DNA of 64,000 bases from the NCBI GenBank assembly GCA_024743055.1, contig JANSXH010000011.1, positions 93,944 to 157,943 of the forward strand. The letters are read 5' to 3'. Positions 17,713 through 26,837 of the stretch are shown here, in pieces (position 1 is the stretch's first letter; each line of letters begins with the position of its first letter). Origin of the DNA: Pseudomonadota bacterium. GTDB lineage: Bacteria > Pseudomonadota > Alphaproteobacteria > Sneathiellales > Sneathiellaceae. The position numbers and the translations under genes are program-made. The notes below the pieces were generated by a model that saw nothing but the letters and a program-made list of their open reading frames with translations, was not told the origin of the DNA and searched no databases.

Positions 17713-19035
17713 TTAGTCATCGATCCTGTCGATAATATGGATAAAAGACCCTGTAATATTATCACGGAATGCTCCTGCAACCCCAATATCCTTGCCAAGA
17801 GCGTCACTCAACGAAAACAAGGGGCTGACGGATTCCGAAGTAGATAGCATGGCATAATGGAATTCATGGGCTTTAAAGGCTGAGCCCGTCACGCCCAGAA
17901 TGCAATTGGATACAATAGTCGCGTTGCGATATCCAAGATGAAGTTTGGGTTCGGCAAAGGATGTTTGGATTGGAAGAAGATTGAGCATGGGGTAGGGCCT
18001 GCTGTCCTTGGCCGTAAGACTTTCCCCCAGAACCATAAAGCCTCCGCATTCGCCATAGATGGCCGTCCCTGCTTCAGCTGCTTTTCGCATGCCCGTTCTG
18101 AAATTTTCTGCGTTCGATAGTTTTTCGCAATAGAGCTCTGGGTACCCTCCTGGCAAATAAATAGCATCTGCCTCAGTCGAAGGAACTTGATCTGCTAAAG
18201 GAGAAAAGAAACTGAGTTCCACTCCGGCATTTTTCCAAGCACCCAGGATATGCGGGTAAGTAAAGCTGAAAGCATCATCTTCAGCTACTGCGATTTTTTG
18301 TCCGAGGGGCAAGATTGCAGGAAACTCCCCCTTTGTTATTTGCGTTCTTTTTTGAGCGAGCGATAGCATCCCATCAAGATCGACATGTGCCTCAATCACC
18401 TCAGATGCCTTTTCAAGAAACCTTTCCAAATCTACATTTTCCCTGGCTTGAACCAATCCTAAATGACGATGATCAAGGCCAAGGGAGTCTGTTCTTGGGA
18501 TGAAGCCAAGGGCTGGAATACCTGCCTGATCCGCCGCGTCGCGCAGCATCTGTATATGACCGGGCCCACCGGTTTTGTTGAAAATCACTCCTGCGATTTT
18601 TATGCTTGGCTTGAAACTGTTGAAGCCAGTGAGGACAGCGCCGGCACTTGTCGATTGACCACGGGCATCTACCACAAGGATGATGGGTAGGTCATACTGG
18701 CTGGCGATATCCGCGGTAGACCCACTTCCATCCCGGGCCCCGTCAAACAGACCCATAACGCCTTCCCCAATTATCAGTCTGTTGTCGTTAAACACCGTGC
18801 TGAGAACTGCCGACTGGGTTCCCTCCCGCATGGCCCAGATATCTAAGTTGAAGCAGGGACGGCCAGAGGCACGGTGATGAAAAACTGGATCAATATAATC
18901 TGGTCCGACCTTGAAGGACCCAACTGTGATCCCCCTTTTATGAAAAGCTCTCAAGAGAGCCAGCGTCAGAACTGTTTTTCCTGAACCGGAGGAGGGAGCG
19001 GCGATAAGAAATGCGGGTGGGCTCTCACTTTGCAC
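17713..19035 (-). CDS. cobB: Cobyrinate a,c-diamide synthase
   Basis: Glutamine-dependent amidase that converts cobyrinate (or its cobalt form, CbiA reaction) to the a,c-diamide. The ATP-binding DTBS-like domain has APSSGSGKTVLTLAL, and FKVGPDYIDPVFH follows. The C-terminal class I glutamine amidotransferase domain has YGECGGFMVLG with the catalytic Cys and HEFHYA with the His. GTG 19035 is chosen: GAGG is 6 bases upstream and the start then falls just after the cobA stop. A TTG at 19047 would overlap cobA by 11 bases. The protein is 440 residues, normal for the family. Confidence 0.95.
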   Translation of the reverse strand: MQSESPPAFLIAAPSSGSGKTVLTLALLRAFHKRGITVGSFKVGPDYIDPVFHHRASGRPCFNLDIWAMREGTQSAVLSTVFNDNRLIIGEGVMGLFDGARDGSGSTADIASQYDLPIILVVDARGQSTSAGAVLTGFNSFKPSIKIAGVIFNKTGGPGHIQMLRDAADQAGIPALGFIPRTDSLGLDHRHLGLVQARENVDLERFLEKASEVIEAHVDLDGMLSLAQKRTQITKGEFPAILPLGQKIAVAEDDAFSFTYPHILGAWKNAGVELSFFSPLADQVPSTEADAIYLPGGYPELYCEKLSNAENFRTGMRKAAEAGTAIYGECGGFMVLGESLTAKDSRPYPMLNLLPIQTSFAEPKLHLGYRNATIVSNCILGVTGSAFKAHEFHYAMLSTSESVSPLFSLSDALGKDIGVAGAFRDNITGSFIHIIDRIDD

Positions 19036-19036
19036 A

Positions 19037-19837
19037 TCAATCCTCAATCATTTTCGACAGGAGCCCGCTATACCAATCCAATTCCGGCCGTAGCTTGACA
19101 ACTTCGCCAACAACAATGAGCGCTGGCGGCTTAAGGCCACTTGCCTCAACGTCCTTTGCCACATTGTCGAGGGTAGAAACTATGACCTGCTGATCCTTGG
19201 TGGTTGCCTTGAAAATTACGGCGACGCTGTCCTCGGGGGCTCGTCCAAAACCGATGAGACGATCTGCAATCACTGCAAGATGTTTGAGTGCCATATAGAG
19301 GACAATAACCGGGGAGCCTTTGGCAATATGCTCCCAGTTTACGTTTGGCACTTCGCCTGTTGCGTCATGGCCGGTCAGAAAGGTAACCGCCGAATTTGTT
19401 TCCCTGTGGGTGAGTGGGATACCAGCATAGGCAAGGCCACCGACACCGGAAGAAATGCCGGGGATAACCCTGAACGGAACGCCTTGCGCCGCAAGAGTAA
19501 GCGCCTCCTCCCCACCGCGACCAAAAATATAGGGATCGCCCCCCTTTAGGCGCAGAACTCGCTTGCCCTCTTGTGCCAGAGTGACAAGTCTCTCAGTAAT
19601 GTCTTTTTGCTTCGGCGAGGGTTTGCCGCCACGTTTTCCAGCATATTCAAGAATAGTATTGGGGCCTGTCAGTTTCAGGATGTCATCACCGACCAAGGCA
19701 TCATAGACAAGCACATCCGCCTGACGCAGAGCCTCATAGGCATAAAGGGTCAGCAGACCGGCATCACCCGGACCCGCGCCGACAAGCCAGACGGAGCCTG
19801 GCTCGAAGGGTGGTATTTTACTCAATATTCTTTCCAT
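19037..19837 (-). CDS. cobA: Uroporphyrinogen-III C-methyltransferase
   Basis: SAM-dependent methyltransferase (266 residues) that makes precorrin-2, the entry point to the corrin branch. It shows the tetrapyrrole-methylase motifs VGAGPGDAGLLTL near the N-terminus, LKGGDPYIFGRGGEE, the SAM-loop IPGISSGVGGLAYAGIPLTH and FLTGHD. There is no fused CysG dehydrogenase/ferrochelatase domain, so precorrin-2 oxidation must be done elsewhere if sirohydrochlorin is needed for CbiX. It is the first gene of the cobA-B-U-S operon and divergent from cbiD across 69 bases. I saw no riboswitch in that gap. Confidence 0.95.
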   Translation of the reverse strand: MERILSKIPPFEPGSVWLVGAGPGDAGLLTLYAYEALRQADVLVYDALVGDDILKLTGPNTILEYAGKRGGKPSPKQKDITERLVTLAQEGKRVLRLKGGDPYIFGRGGEEALTLAAQGVPFRVIPGISSGVGGLAYAGIPLTHRETNSAVTFLTGHDATGEVPNVNWEHIAKGSPVIVLYMALKHLAVIADRLIGFGRAPEDSVAVIFKATTKDQQVIVSTLDNVAKDVEASGLKPPALIVVGEVVKLRPELDWYSGLLSKMIED

Positions 19838-19906
19838 ATGGGTCTTTTACACATCAATTCTGTCTGCGCCTAGCCATCTGTGTATCTGGGCCCTATAAAT
19901 ATCTTT

Positions 19907-20992
19907 ATGACTGAGACGGAAAGCAAAGAACTACGCTATGGCTGGACGACGGGAGCTTGCGCAACCGCCGCCACTAAAGCAGCGCTCACCGCGCTGTTCG
20001 GGGGGGACTTTCCGGATCCCGTAACTATCACCCTGCCGAAAGGACAGGAACCGGCTTTCGCCCTGGCAACAGAGGAACTGGGCGCGGAATTCGCGGAAGT
20101 GAGCATTATCAAGGATGCGGGGGATGATCCAGATGTCACTCATCTAGCCCGTATCATTTCAACCGTTCGCAAAGGTCCGAAAAATAGCGGCATCCTGTTC
20201 AAGGCGGGTGCCGGTGTCGGGACTGTTACGAAGGCGGGACTGCCGATAAATGTGGGAGAGCCCGCAATAAATCCTGTTCCCCGCCAAATGATGACTGAAG
20301 TTGCCGAGACGGTGTCAGCCAGTTTTGGTCAATCGGCGGATCTGGAAATTGAAATCTCGGTGGAAAATGGCGAAGAGCTTGCCAGGCACACTATGAACGG
20401 TCGGCTTGGCATTTTGGGCGGCATCTCAATACTGGGGACAACGGGTATAGTTGTTCCTTATTCCTGCGCTGCCTGGATCGCGTCCATTCATCGCGGCATT
20501 GATGTGGCACTGGCAGCAGGGGAATCTCATCTGGCGGCCAGCACTGGCTCCACTTCAGAAAAAGCAGTTGCAGAGCTCTACGACTTACCGGAAACCGCGT
20601 TACTTGATATGGGGGACTTTGCCGGTGGCGTCCTGAAATACCTCAAAAAGCATCCTGCCGGTAAACTCTCCATTGCCGGGGGATTTGCGAAAATGACCAA
20701 ACTTGCACAGGGCCATATGGATCTGCATTCCGGCCGAAGCAGTGTTGATTTCACCTGGCTTGCTGAGCAGATGCGTGATCTCGGAGCTGAGGAGAATCTT
20801 GTTGAGCAAACCCGAAACGCAAATACCGCAATGCAGGTACTGGAATTTGCCAGACAGGCGAAACTTCCGTTGGCGTCAAGGGTTGCTCGCAAAGCCCGTA
20901 AAAAAGCAGTTGAGGTAGCGGCAAACAGCACGGAGATAGAGGTATTGGTCTATGATCGTAAAGGCCGGCTTGTGGGTAAAAGTGATGACTGA
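19907..20992 (+). CDS. cbiD: Cobalt-precorrin-5B C1-methyltransferase
   Basis: Anaerobic-pathway enzyme (361 residues) that methylates C1 of cobalt-precorrin-5B. It has the characteristic N-terminal RYGWTTGACATAATKAA and the segments FKAGAGVGTVTKAGL and GILGGISILGTTGIV. Its presence, with CbiG and CbiX and without CobG or CobF in the window, points to early cobalt insertion. ATG 19907 (MTETESKEL) is chosen over GTG 19880, which adds an unlike nonapeptide; no good ribosome site precedes either. Its stop overlaps cobK by 8 bases. Confidence 0.93.
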   Translation: MTETESKELRYGWTTGACATAATKAALTALFGGDFPDPVTITLPKGQEPAFALATEELGAEFAEVSIIKDAGDDPDVTHLARIISTVRKGPKNSGILFKAGAGVGTVTKAGLPINVGEPAINPVPRQMMTEVAETVSASFGQSADLEIEISVENGEELARHTMNGRLGILGGISILGTTGIVVPYSCAAWIASIHRGIDVALAAGESHLAASTGSTSEKAVAELYDLPETALLDMGDFAGGVLKYLKKHPAGKLSIAGGFAKMTKLAQGHMDLHSGRSSVDFTWLAEQMRDLGAEENLVEQTRNANTAMQVLEFARQAKLPLASRVARKARKKAVEVAANSTEIEVLVYDRKGRLVGKSDD

Positions 20993-21743
20993 GGTCCCTC
21001 GTATTTTACTGCTCGGGGGGACTGAAGAGGCGGTCCGTCTCAATCATCTATTGAGTGAGAGGGCGGAACTATCTGTTGTCACATCGCTTGCCGGGAGAAC
21101 AAGCGCTCCGACCGCGTTGAATGGCGAGGTGATCACGGGTGGATTTGGCGGACAAGAGGGGCTGGAAACTTTCCTGACAGAAAAATCAGTTGATTACATC
21201 ATTGACGCGACACATCCATTTGCTTCTCAAATCACCAACTCGGCATTTATGGCTTGCCAAAAACTGGGCATCAACTATCTTAGATTGGATCGGCCTCCTT
21301 GGCCTGAGAAGCAGGACGATATCTGGATCAAAGCCAGGAATGTTGAGGAAGCCGCAGACAAACACGAGACTTATAGCCGCATATTCCTGAGCATTGGACG
21401 CCAGGAATTGACGGCCTTTCAGCAGCTCTCGAACAAGCAATTTCTTGTCCGCAGTATCGAAGCGGTTGCCTTTAATCCTCCAGCGTCAACTGTTAGATTT
21501 ATACAGGCTCGGGGTCCGTTTTCTCTGGCTGCTGAGTTGGAGCTTTTTAAGGAATATCAGATCGAGGTATTGGTCAGCAAAAACAGCGGTGGCGATGCGA
21601 CCTATGCGAAGATAGCGGCGGCGCGGGAGTTAGGTCTTCCTGTTATTATGATTGAACGGCCGGAAGGGCCTAACTGTACGACTTTTCAAGATGTCGACGG
21701 GCTTTTTCAAGCCTTTCTCTTGGGACGCAATACATGCACGTGA
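20985..21743 (+). CDS. cobK: Precorrin-6A / cobalt-precorrin-6A reductase
   Basis: NAD(P)H-dependent reductase (CobK/CbiJ family, 252 residues) that reduces the corrin precursor one step after CbiD. The start ILLLGGTEEAVRLNHLL is the family's dinucleotide-binding signature. VDYIIDATHPFASQITNSA is the conserved DATHPFA motif, and SKNSGGDATYAKIAAARELG the C-terminal one. ATG 20985 overlaps the cbiD stop by 8 bases; an upstream in-frame ATG at 20952 lies inside cbiD and is not needed. The 3' end overlaps convergent cobM by 37 bases. Confidence 0.93.
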   Translation: MTEVPRILLLGGTEEAVRLNHLLSERAELSVVTSLAGRTSAPTALNGEVITGGFGGQEGLETFLTEKSVDYIIDATHPFASQITNSAFMACQKLGINYLRLDRPPWPEKQDDIWIKARNVEEAADKHETYSRIFLSIGRQELTAFQQLSNKQFLVRSIEAVAFNPPASTVRFIQARGPFSLAAELELFKEYQIEVLVSKNSGGDATYAKIAAARELGLPVIMIERPEGPNCTTFQDVDGLFQAFLLGRNTCT

Positions 21744-22471
21744 TCGGCATGATAGAGCGCACTATCCCGATAGTCTTTGGCGTCCAAAACCCGGCCGACA
21801 ATTATGAGTGCTGTCCGAGTTATCTTCTCGGCTCTGACTTTCTCCCGAATATCCGTAAGAGTTCCCCGAATGATTGTCTCATCAGGCCAGCTTGCCCGGA
21901 AGACGACAGCGACAGGGCAATCCTCACCATAATGGGGAATGAGATCCGCTGTCACAGCCCGTAGATTGCGGACGGAGAGGTGAATGGCGAGGGTGGCGCC
22001 CGAGGATCCTAGGGTCTGTAAATCCTCCCGGTTAGGCATAGCTGTTGCCTTCATAGAGGTTCGGGTGAGAATAACGGTTTGGCTGATTTCCGGTAGGGTA
22101 AATTCCGTTTTAAGGGCGGCGGCGGCGGCGGCAAAGGCAGGAACGCCGGGGGTTATGGTGTAGTCGATGCCAAGTTCCTCCAGGCGACGCATCTGTTCCC
22201 CGATGGCACCATAGAGGCTTGGGTCACCCGAATGAACCCGGGCAACATCTTCCCCCCGTTCCTGCGCTGAAACCATCTCAGCAATAATCTCGTCCAGGGT
22301 CAGCGGAGCAGTATCAACGATTAGTGCATCCTTCGGGGCATGGGTCAGGATTTCCTTCGGCACCAGGGATCCCGCATACAGACAAACTGGACAGGCGGCG
22401 ATTAAGTCTCGGCCACGAAGGGTAATCAGATCCGCGGCACCCGGACCGGCACCAATAAAATAGACTGTCAT
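21707..22471 (-). CDS. cobM: Precorrin-4 / cobalt-precorrin-4 C11-methyltransferase
   Basis: SAM-dependent corrin methyltransferase (CobM/CbiF, 254 residues) acting at C11. Motifs are FIGAGPGAADLITLRG, CLYAGSLVP, VHSGDPSLYGAIGEQ and the loop ITPGVPAFAAAAAALKTEFTLPE, the last typical of CobM rather than CobA. Its start overlaps the cbiG-cobJ stop by 4 bases (ATGA). It is the last gene of the cbiX-cobH-cobL-cobI-cbiGcobJ-cobM operon. Confidence 0.95.
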   Translation of the reverse strand: MTVYFIGAGPGAADLITLRGRDLIAACPVCLYAGSLVPKEILTHAPKDALIVDTAPLTLDEIIAEMVSAQERGEDVARVHSGDPSLYGAIGEQMRRLEELGIDYTITPGVPAFAAAAAALKTEFTLPEISQTVILTRTSMKATAMPNREDLQTLGSSGATLAIHLSVRNLRAVTADLIPHYGEDCPVAVVFRASWPDETIIRGTLTDIREKVRAEKITRTALIIVGRVLDAKDYRDSALYHADHVHVLRPKRKA

Positions 22472-24303
22472 TTCCGCGTTCCTGTTCTTAGATTTGTGAT
22501 ATTCATTTTGCCGGCATAGCCGCGCGGAGTATAAACCCAGTTCTTTGCACCGGCATTGGTTTCTGTTCTACGGGTCTCACTAGATCCCACCATCACCAGG
22601 GTCAGCATGTCGATTTTTCCCGGATCAAGATCGACCAAATCAACAATGGTCACCTGCTCATCCTCTCGGCCCAGATTGCGGGCGATAATCACCGGCGTGT
22701 TTTCCGGACGGTGCCGGAGAAGTATTTCCTTGGCGGTTTGCAGCTGCGTCCGGCGTTTCATGGAAACCGGGTTATAAAAGGAGATGACGAAATCACCTTT
22801 TGCAGCCGCTTCAATTCTGGACTGAATGACCTCCCACGGGGTGAGAAGATCAGAAAGAGAAATGGTGCAGAAGTCATGGCCTAACGGAGCGCCGGCCCTT
22901 GCCGCCGCAGCTTGTAAGGCAGAGATGCCCGGGGTCACCTGAATGTCCAACCTGTTCCAGTCAGGTCGTGTTTCATACTCTATGAGTTCGAAGACAAGGG
23001 TAGCCATGGCATAGATACCGATATCACCAGAGGAGATAAGAGCGACATTTTTTCCCTGTGCCGCGAGATCCAGAGCCGCCCGAACCCGGGTTTCTTCTTC
23101 TCCCAGGCCGAAGTCATGGCGTGTCTTGCCGTGAATGCTGTCCCCCAAAAGATCAAGATAGAGACCATAGGCAACCAAATCCGTGGCGTCGTTGATGAGC
23201 TTGCTGGCTTCGGGTGTACGCCAGGGATCCTGGCCAGGACCGATGCCGATGACGGAGAGTTTTCCCTGAGGTGTACCAATTTCCTTATTACTCAATCGCT
23301 CAGGGGATAGGGCAATCGCACAGGTGGCACGATCAGATTTCTGCTTCGGTACGACTAAGGTGCCATCTGGTCCGACGGCCGCGAGAGCAGCGCCTTCGCT
23401 GACACCGTGACACCCGGTTTCCCGGAACACGATGTCTGACGGGGTTTCTAATCGGGAAAGCTCCTTCTCCAGAGTTTGCGGGTCAAAGAAACCTGCCGTC
23501 AAACCAAAATGATCGGCCAGTTCATGGACGGCGGCTTCATCCATTTTCAGGTCGATGGAGCTGACGGCAGCTATAGAAAGCGGACTCAGTTTGTTTGAGG
23601 TCAGTGTCTTTTTAACAAGACCGATGAGTTCCTCAGGTTCCGCGAATCGCTCACATCCAACGCCAAGTGCTAGTGTCTTTGGATGATAGACGAGATTCTG
23701 ATCTGTTCCGTTAATATCTTCGGTGGTTACTGCAATTGTCAGACTACCGTTTTCGTCAAACGGAAGATCGGATTGAGTGAACCAGGGGTGCTCCCCTACA
23801 AGCCGGATTTTTTCCCCTGACATGACAGCTGCGACAAAACTTTTCATATGTTGGGGATTACCGATGGCCAGGCTAGCAGGCGGCATATCGAGGGCGATGC
23901 TGAACCGGACATCACTGGCCGTCGTTACCGCTGCCGTGCCGTTCAAGGCCTCTGCGATCTCTCTTGCCAAATCATTGGCTCCATGATGACCCCCGAGCAG
24001 CGGGACAGTAACAAGGCCATCATCAGAAACTGCCAGCACCGGTGGTTCTGATTGCTTATTAGCGAGCACGGGTGCCAGGCAGCGGATGAGAATGGCTGAG
24101 GCACAGATCCCTATTATCGGTGCATTGGCGGTAAACAGCTCTCGTATATGGGACGCTGTCTGCTGAAAGGTAAGGTCTGTATTTTTTACGCGCCCTTTGA
24201 GGCCATGGATCAGAGCTTCCGGATAGCGCGCCTGAAGCTTTAACGCCGTTTCCCGGCCGCTCTCATTGAGCAGTATTATGGCGGCAGGTGGTGTTATTTC
24301 CAT
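22468..24303 (-). CDS. cobJ: CbiG-CobJ fusion: lactone-opening protein plus precorrin-3B C17-methyltransferase
   Basis: Two-domain protein of 611 residues. Residues 1 to about 340 are CbiG-like: a GICASAILIRCLAP segment, PLLGGHHGANDLA, the ALGVGCERF motif and ETGCHGVSEGAAL. CbiG opens the C20 delta-lactone and releases acetaldehyde in the anaerobic route. From about 345, GKLSVIGIGPGQDPWRTPEA begins the CobJ/CbiH methyltransferase, with SSGDIGIYAM, TPGISALQAAAARAGAPLGH and FYNPVSMKRR. The order CbiG then CobJ follows the reaction order of methylation and ring opening. It overlaps cobI by 10 bases and cobM by 4. Confidence 0.92.
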   Translation of the reverse strand: MEITPPAAIILLNESGRETALKLQARYPEALIHGLKGRVKNTDLTFQQTASHIRELFTANAPIIGICASAILIRCLAPVLANKQSEPPVLAVSDDGLVTVPLLGGHHGANDLAREIAEALNGTAAVTTASDVRFSIALDMPPASLAIGNPQHMKSFVAAVMSGEKIRLVGEHPWFTQSDLPFDENGSLTIAVTTEDINGTDQNLVYHPKTLALGVGCERFAEPEELIGLVKKTLTSNKLSPLSIAAVSSIDLKMDEAAVHELADHFGLTAGFFDPQTLEKELSRLETPSDIVFRETGCHGVSEGAALAAVGPDGTLVVPKQKSDRATCAIALSPERLSNKEIGTPQGKLSVIGIGPGQDPWRTPEASKLINDATDLVAYGLYLDLLGDSIHGKTRHDFGLGEEETRVRAALDLAAQGKNVALISSGDIGIYAMATLVFELIEYETRPDWNRLDIQVTPGISALQAAAARAGAPLGHDFCTISLSDLLTPWEVIQSRIEAAAKGDFVISFYNPVSMKRRTQLQTAKEILLRHRPENTPVIIARNLGREDEQVTIVDLVDLDPGKIDMLTLVMVGSSETRRTETNAGAKNWVYTPRGYAGKMNITNLRTGTRK

Positions 24304-24998
24304 GCCTGGCCTCGTTTATGGATAAGGATCATAGAGAAATAGGGAGCCGCATCGGGCGGAACATCTGAAAGGGGAAGAATTTTTTCGTTTTCCATGGTCG
24401 CCCTTTCTATGTAACGGGCATTTTCCATCAGGCCCATCTCGTCAATTACCTCTCGCACCCGCGCAAAATGACGACCGACCTTCATGATGGCGGCGCTGTC
24501 TGTCTCCCGCAAACGCTCTTTCAATATACGAGAGTCAAGGGGGGCGGGCAAAACCGTCAGAATGTCATTTCGGGCTGATAACGGAGACTGCAGCGCCGTG
24601 GCACAGGCGGTGAGAGAGGAGACACCGGGCACAACCTCAACCGGGAAATCTTCAGCAATCCGGCCAAATAGATACATGAAGGAGCCATAGAAAAATGGAT
24701 CTCCCTCGCATAACACAACCACATCTTCGCCCTGCTTCAAATGCTCCCCCAACTCTTTGGCTGCGAGGTCATAGGCGACTTGAGCCGGTTCCCGGGCGAC
24801 AGTCATGGGAATACGAATAGCGATTTCAGTCTTGTGGCCATTTAGATGAGGCGCGACGATGGCGCGCGCCAGGCTGTCTCCCTCTTCGAGCGCTGGATAA
24901 GCCAGAACCTGAGTTGACTGAAGAAGCTTCAGTGCTTTCAAGGTTATCAGCTCCGGGTCGCCCGGCCCAATGCCAAGTCCGTATAGGGTTCCAGTCAT
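24294..24998 (-). CDS. cobI: Precorrin-2 / cobalt-precorrin-2 C20-methyltransferase
   Basis: SAM-dependent methyltransferase (CobI/CbiL, 234 residues) that adds the C20 methyl. It has YGLGIGPGDPELITLKALKL at the N-terminus, VLCEGDPFFYGSFMYLF and VVPGVSSLTACATALQSPL. The start overlaps the cobL stop by 4 bases. Sequence alone does not tell whether the substrate carries cobalt. The neighbouring CbiD, CbiG and CbiX favour the cobalt form. Confidence 0.95.
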   Translation of the reverse strand: MTGTLYGLGIGPGDPELITLKALKLLQSTQVLAYPALEEGDSLARAIVAPHLNGHKTEIAIRIPMTVAREPAQVAYDLAAKELGEHLKQGEDVVVLCEGDPFFYGSFMYLFGRIAEDFPVEVVPGVSSLTACATALQSPLSARNDILTVLPAPLDSRILKERLRETDSAAIMKVGRHFARVREVIDEMGLMENARYIERATMENEKILPLSDVPPDAAPYFSMILIHKRGQAWK

Positions 24999-26200
24999 GA
25001 TTTCACCAGTTTGTATTGGGTTACTTGCCGCAATGGCTTCCAGCTCGTAAATCGGCCGATGGCGCTCGCATGGGAAATATTGAGGCGGCTAAGGTTGCCG
25101 CCATATTCACGATGTAGATGGAAGAGCTCATGCTCGCCTTCCACCGTCACTGTATTGATGACAATTCGGCCCCTTGGTTTCAAGGCTGACCAGCAGGTTT
25201 CAAATATTCCTTCACTCAGGATACCACCGCCAATAAACACAGCGTCGGGCTCAGCCAAACCGGCACAGGCATCTGGGGCTTTTCCTTCGATGATTTTCAG
25301 TTCCGGGACACCCAGGGCACGCCGATTTTGTTCGATAAGATTAATCCTGTCGCTTGCGCACTCAATGGCAATAGCGCGGCTTTGGGCAACGGCACGCATC
25401 CATTCAATTCCGATTGATCCACTCCCGGCACCTATGTCCCAGAGAAGCTGCCCCGGCAGTGGTTCCAAGGCGGAAATCGTCGCCGCTCGAATATCTTTTT
25501 TCGTCAGCTGTCCATCATGGACATAAGCATCATCTGGCAGTCCCGGCGCTGTTGAAAAGACGCGTGTACCCGAAGCTGCCCGGCATTGGATAGCGATGGT
25601 GTTGAAATCCTTGAACCGGCTACCGGTAAAATCAGTAGCCTTACCTTTATGGCTGTCTTCTTCAGGCCCACCCATATGTTCCAAGACAGTCAGATCACTG
25701 GGTTCATACCCAAGCGAGATGAGAAGGGCAGAGACTTCTGCGGGTGTTTTTCCATTATCGGACAGGGCAAGTATCCGCCTATCCGGTGCTAAATGCGATA
25801 TGAGGCTCGCGAGCGGGCGGCCATGCAGGGTGACCATTTCCGTCGTTGCAAGGTCCCAGCCCAGTCGCGCCGCAGCGAGACTGAAGGCAGACGGCGCCGG
25901 ATAGACAGCTATTTCCTCAGGGGGTAGATGTTTAGCAAAGGTTACCCCAATTCCGAAATGCATTGGATCGCCGGTTGCCAGAATGCAGGTGGGCTCCCCA
26001 CGCCGCGCCAGGATTTCCTCCACCATTTGCATAAGCGGGCTCGGCCAGGTTTTTTGTTCTCTCCCATCATCGGGCAGCATGGCGAGATGGCGATCGCCAC
26101 CAATAATCAAGCTCGCCTGATCAAGGGCCTCCTGGGCTGCTGGCTTCAGGTTTTGAAGACCGTCATCACCAACGCCTATAATACTCAGCCAAGCCGTCAT
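24995..26200 (-). CDS. cobL: Precorrin-6Y C5,15-methyltransferase (decarboxylating), CbiE-CbiT fusion
   Basis: A 401-residue fusion. The N-terminal half (to about 205) is a CbiE tetrapyrrole methylase with IIGVGDDGLQNL, ILATGDPMHFGIGVTF and YPAPSAFSLAAARLGWDLA. The C-terminal half is CbiT, a class I methyltransferase starting at LTKKDIRAATISALEP, with the SAM motif LLWDIGAGSGSIGIEWMR and AIAIECASDR. It methylates C5 and C15 and decarboxylates the C12 acetate. It overlaps cobH and cobI by 4 bases each. Confidence 0.95.
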   Translation of the reverse strand: MTAWLSIIGVGDDGLQNLKPAAQEALDQASLIIGGDRHLAMLPDDGREQKTWPSPLMQMVEEILARRGEPTCILATGDPMHFGIGVTFAKHLPPEEIAVYPAPSAFSLAAARLGWDLATTEMVTLHGRPLASLISHLAPDRRILALSDNGKTPAEVSALLISLGYEPSDLTVLEHMGGPEEDSHKGKATDFTGSRFKDFNTIAIQCRAASGTRVFSTAPGLPDDAYVHDGQLTKKDIRAATISALEPLPGQLLWDIGAGSGSIGIEWMRAVAQSRAIAIECASDRINLIEQNRRALGVPELKIIEGKAPDACAGLAEPDAVFIGGGILSEGIFETCWSALKPRGRIVINTVTVEGEHELFHLHREYGGNLSRLNISHASAIGRFTSWKPLRQVTQYKLVKS

Positions 26201-26832
26201 CTCAGATCCTTTGCAATGCCAGCGAGCCCGTTGACGGTAGCGGCGGCCATCGCGCTGCCCCCGCGACGGCCGTGTAGAGTGAGATAGGGAACGCCCATGG
26301 AGCTGTCAGCCAAGGCAGCTTTGGATTCAGCCGCACCGACAAATCCTACGGGCAGGCCGATAATTGCTACAGGTCGCGCTTCGGTTATCGCCAGCATTTC
26401 CAGTAAATGAAAAAGCGCAGTAGGCGCATTGCCGAAAACGGCAACGGCCCCGTCCAAATGCTCTTGCCAGAGTTCAATGGCTGCAGCGGAGCGCGTGGTC
26501 CCAATGTCTCTGGCCATCTCCGGAACTGCTTTGCTATTCAATGTACAGATCACGTCGTTACCATTGGTCAGAAATCTTCGTATAATGCCATGGGTTACCA
26601 TTTCACAATCAGAGAGAATAGGGGCACCGGACGCCAATGCCTTCGCGGCCTTGTCTGTAAATCCTTCACTTATGTCAAGATCAGCAAGGATCTCCGGCAT
26701 GCCACAGGCATGGATGATCCGGGTAGCGACGGTTTGGGTCGCTTCGTCCATGCCTGAGAAGTCTGCTTCAGCCGCAATGATGGCGAAGGATTTCTCGTAA
26801 ATGGCCGCCGGATCTCGAAGGTAGTCGTACAT
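26197..26832 (-). CDS. cobH: Precorrin-8X methylmutase
   Basis: Moves the C11 methyl to C12, giving hydrogenobyrinate or, with cobalt, cobyrinate (CobH/CbiC, 211 residues). The catalytic His lies in RIIHACGMPEIL. SGAPILSDCEMVTHGI and VAIIGLPVGFVGAAESK are family signatures. ATG 26832 is 5 bases after the cbiX stop, and the 3' end overlaps cobL by 4 bases. Confidence 0.95.
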   Translation of the reverse strand: MYDYLRDPAAIYEKSFAIIAAEADFSGMDEATQTVATRIIHACGMPEILADLDISEGFTDKAAKALASGAPILSDCEMVTHGIIRRFLTNGNDVICTLNSKAVPEMARDIGTTRSAAAIELWQEHLDGAVAVFGNAPTALFHLLEMLAITEARPVAIIGLPVGFVGAAESKAALADSSMGVPYLTLHGRRGGSAMAAATVNGLAGIAKDLR

Positions 26833-26837
26833 CGGGA

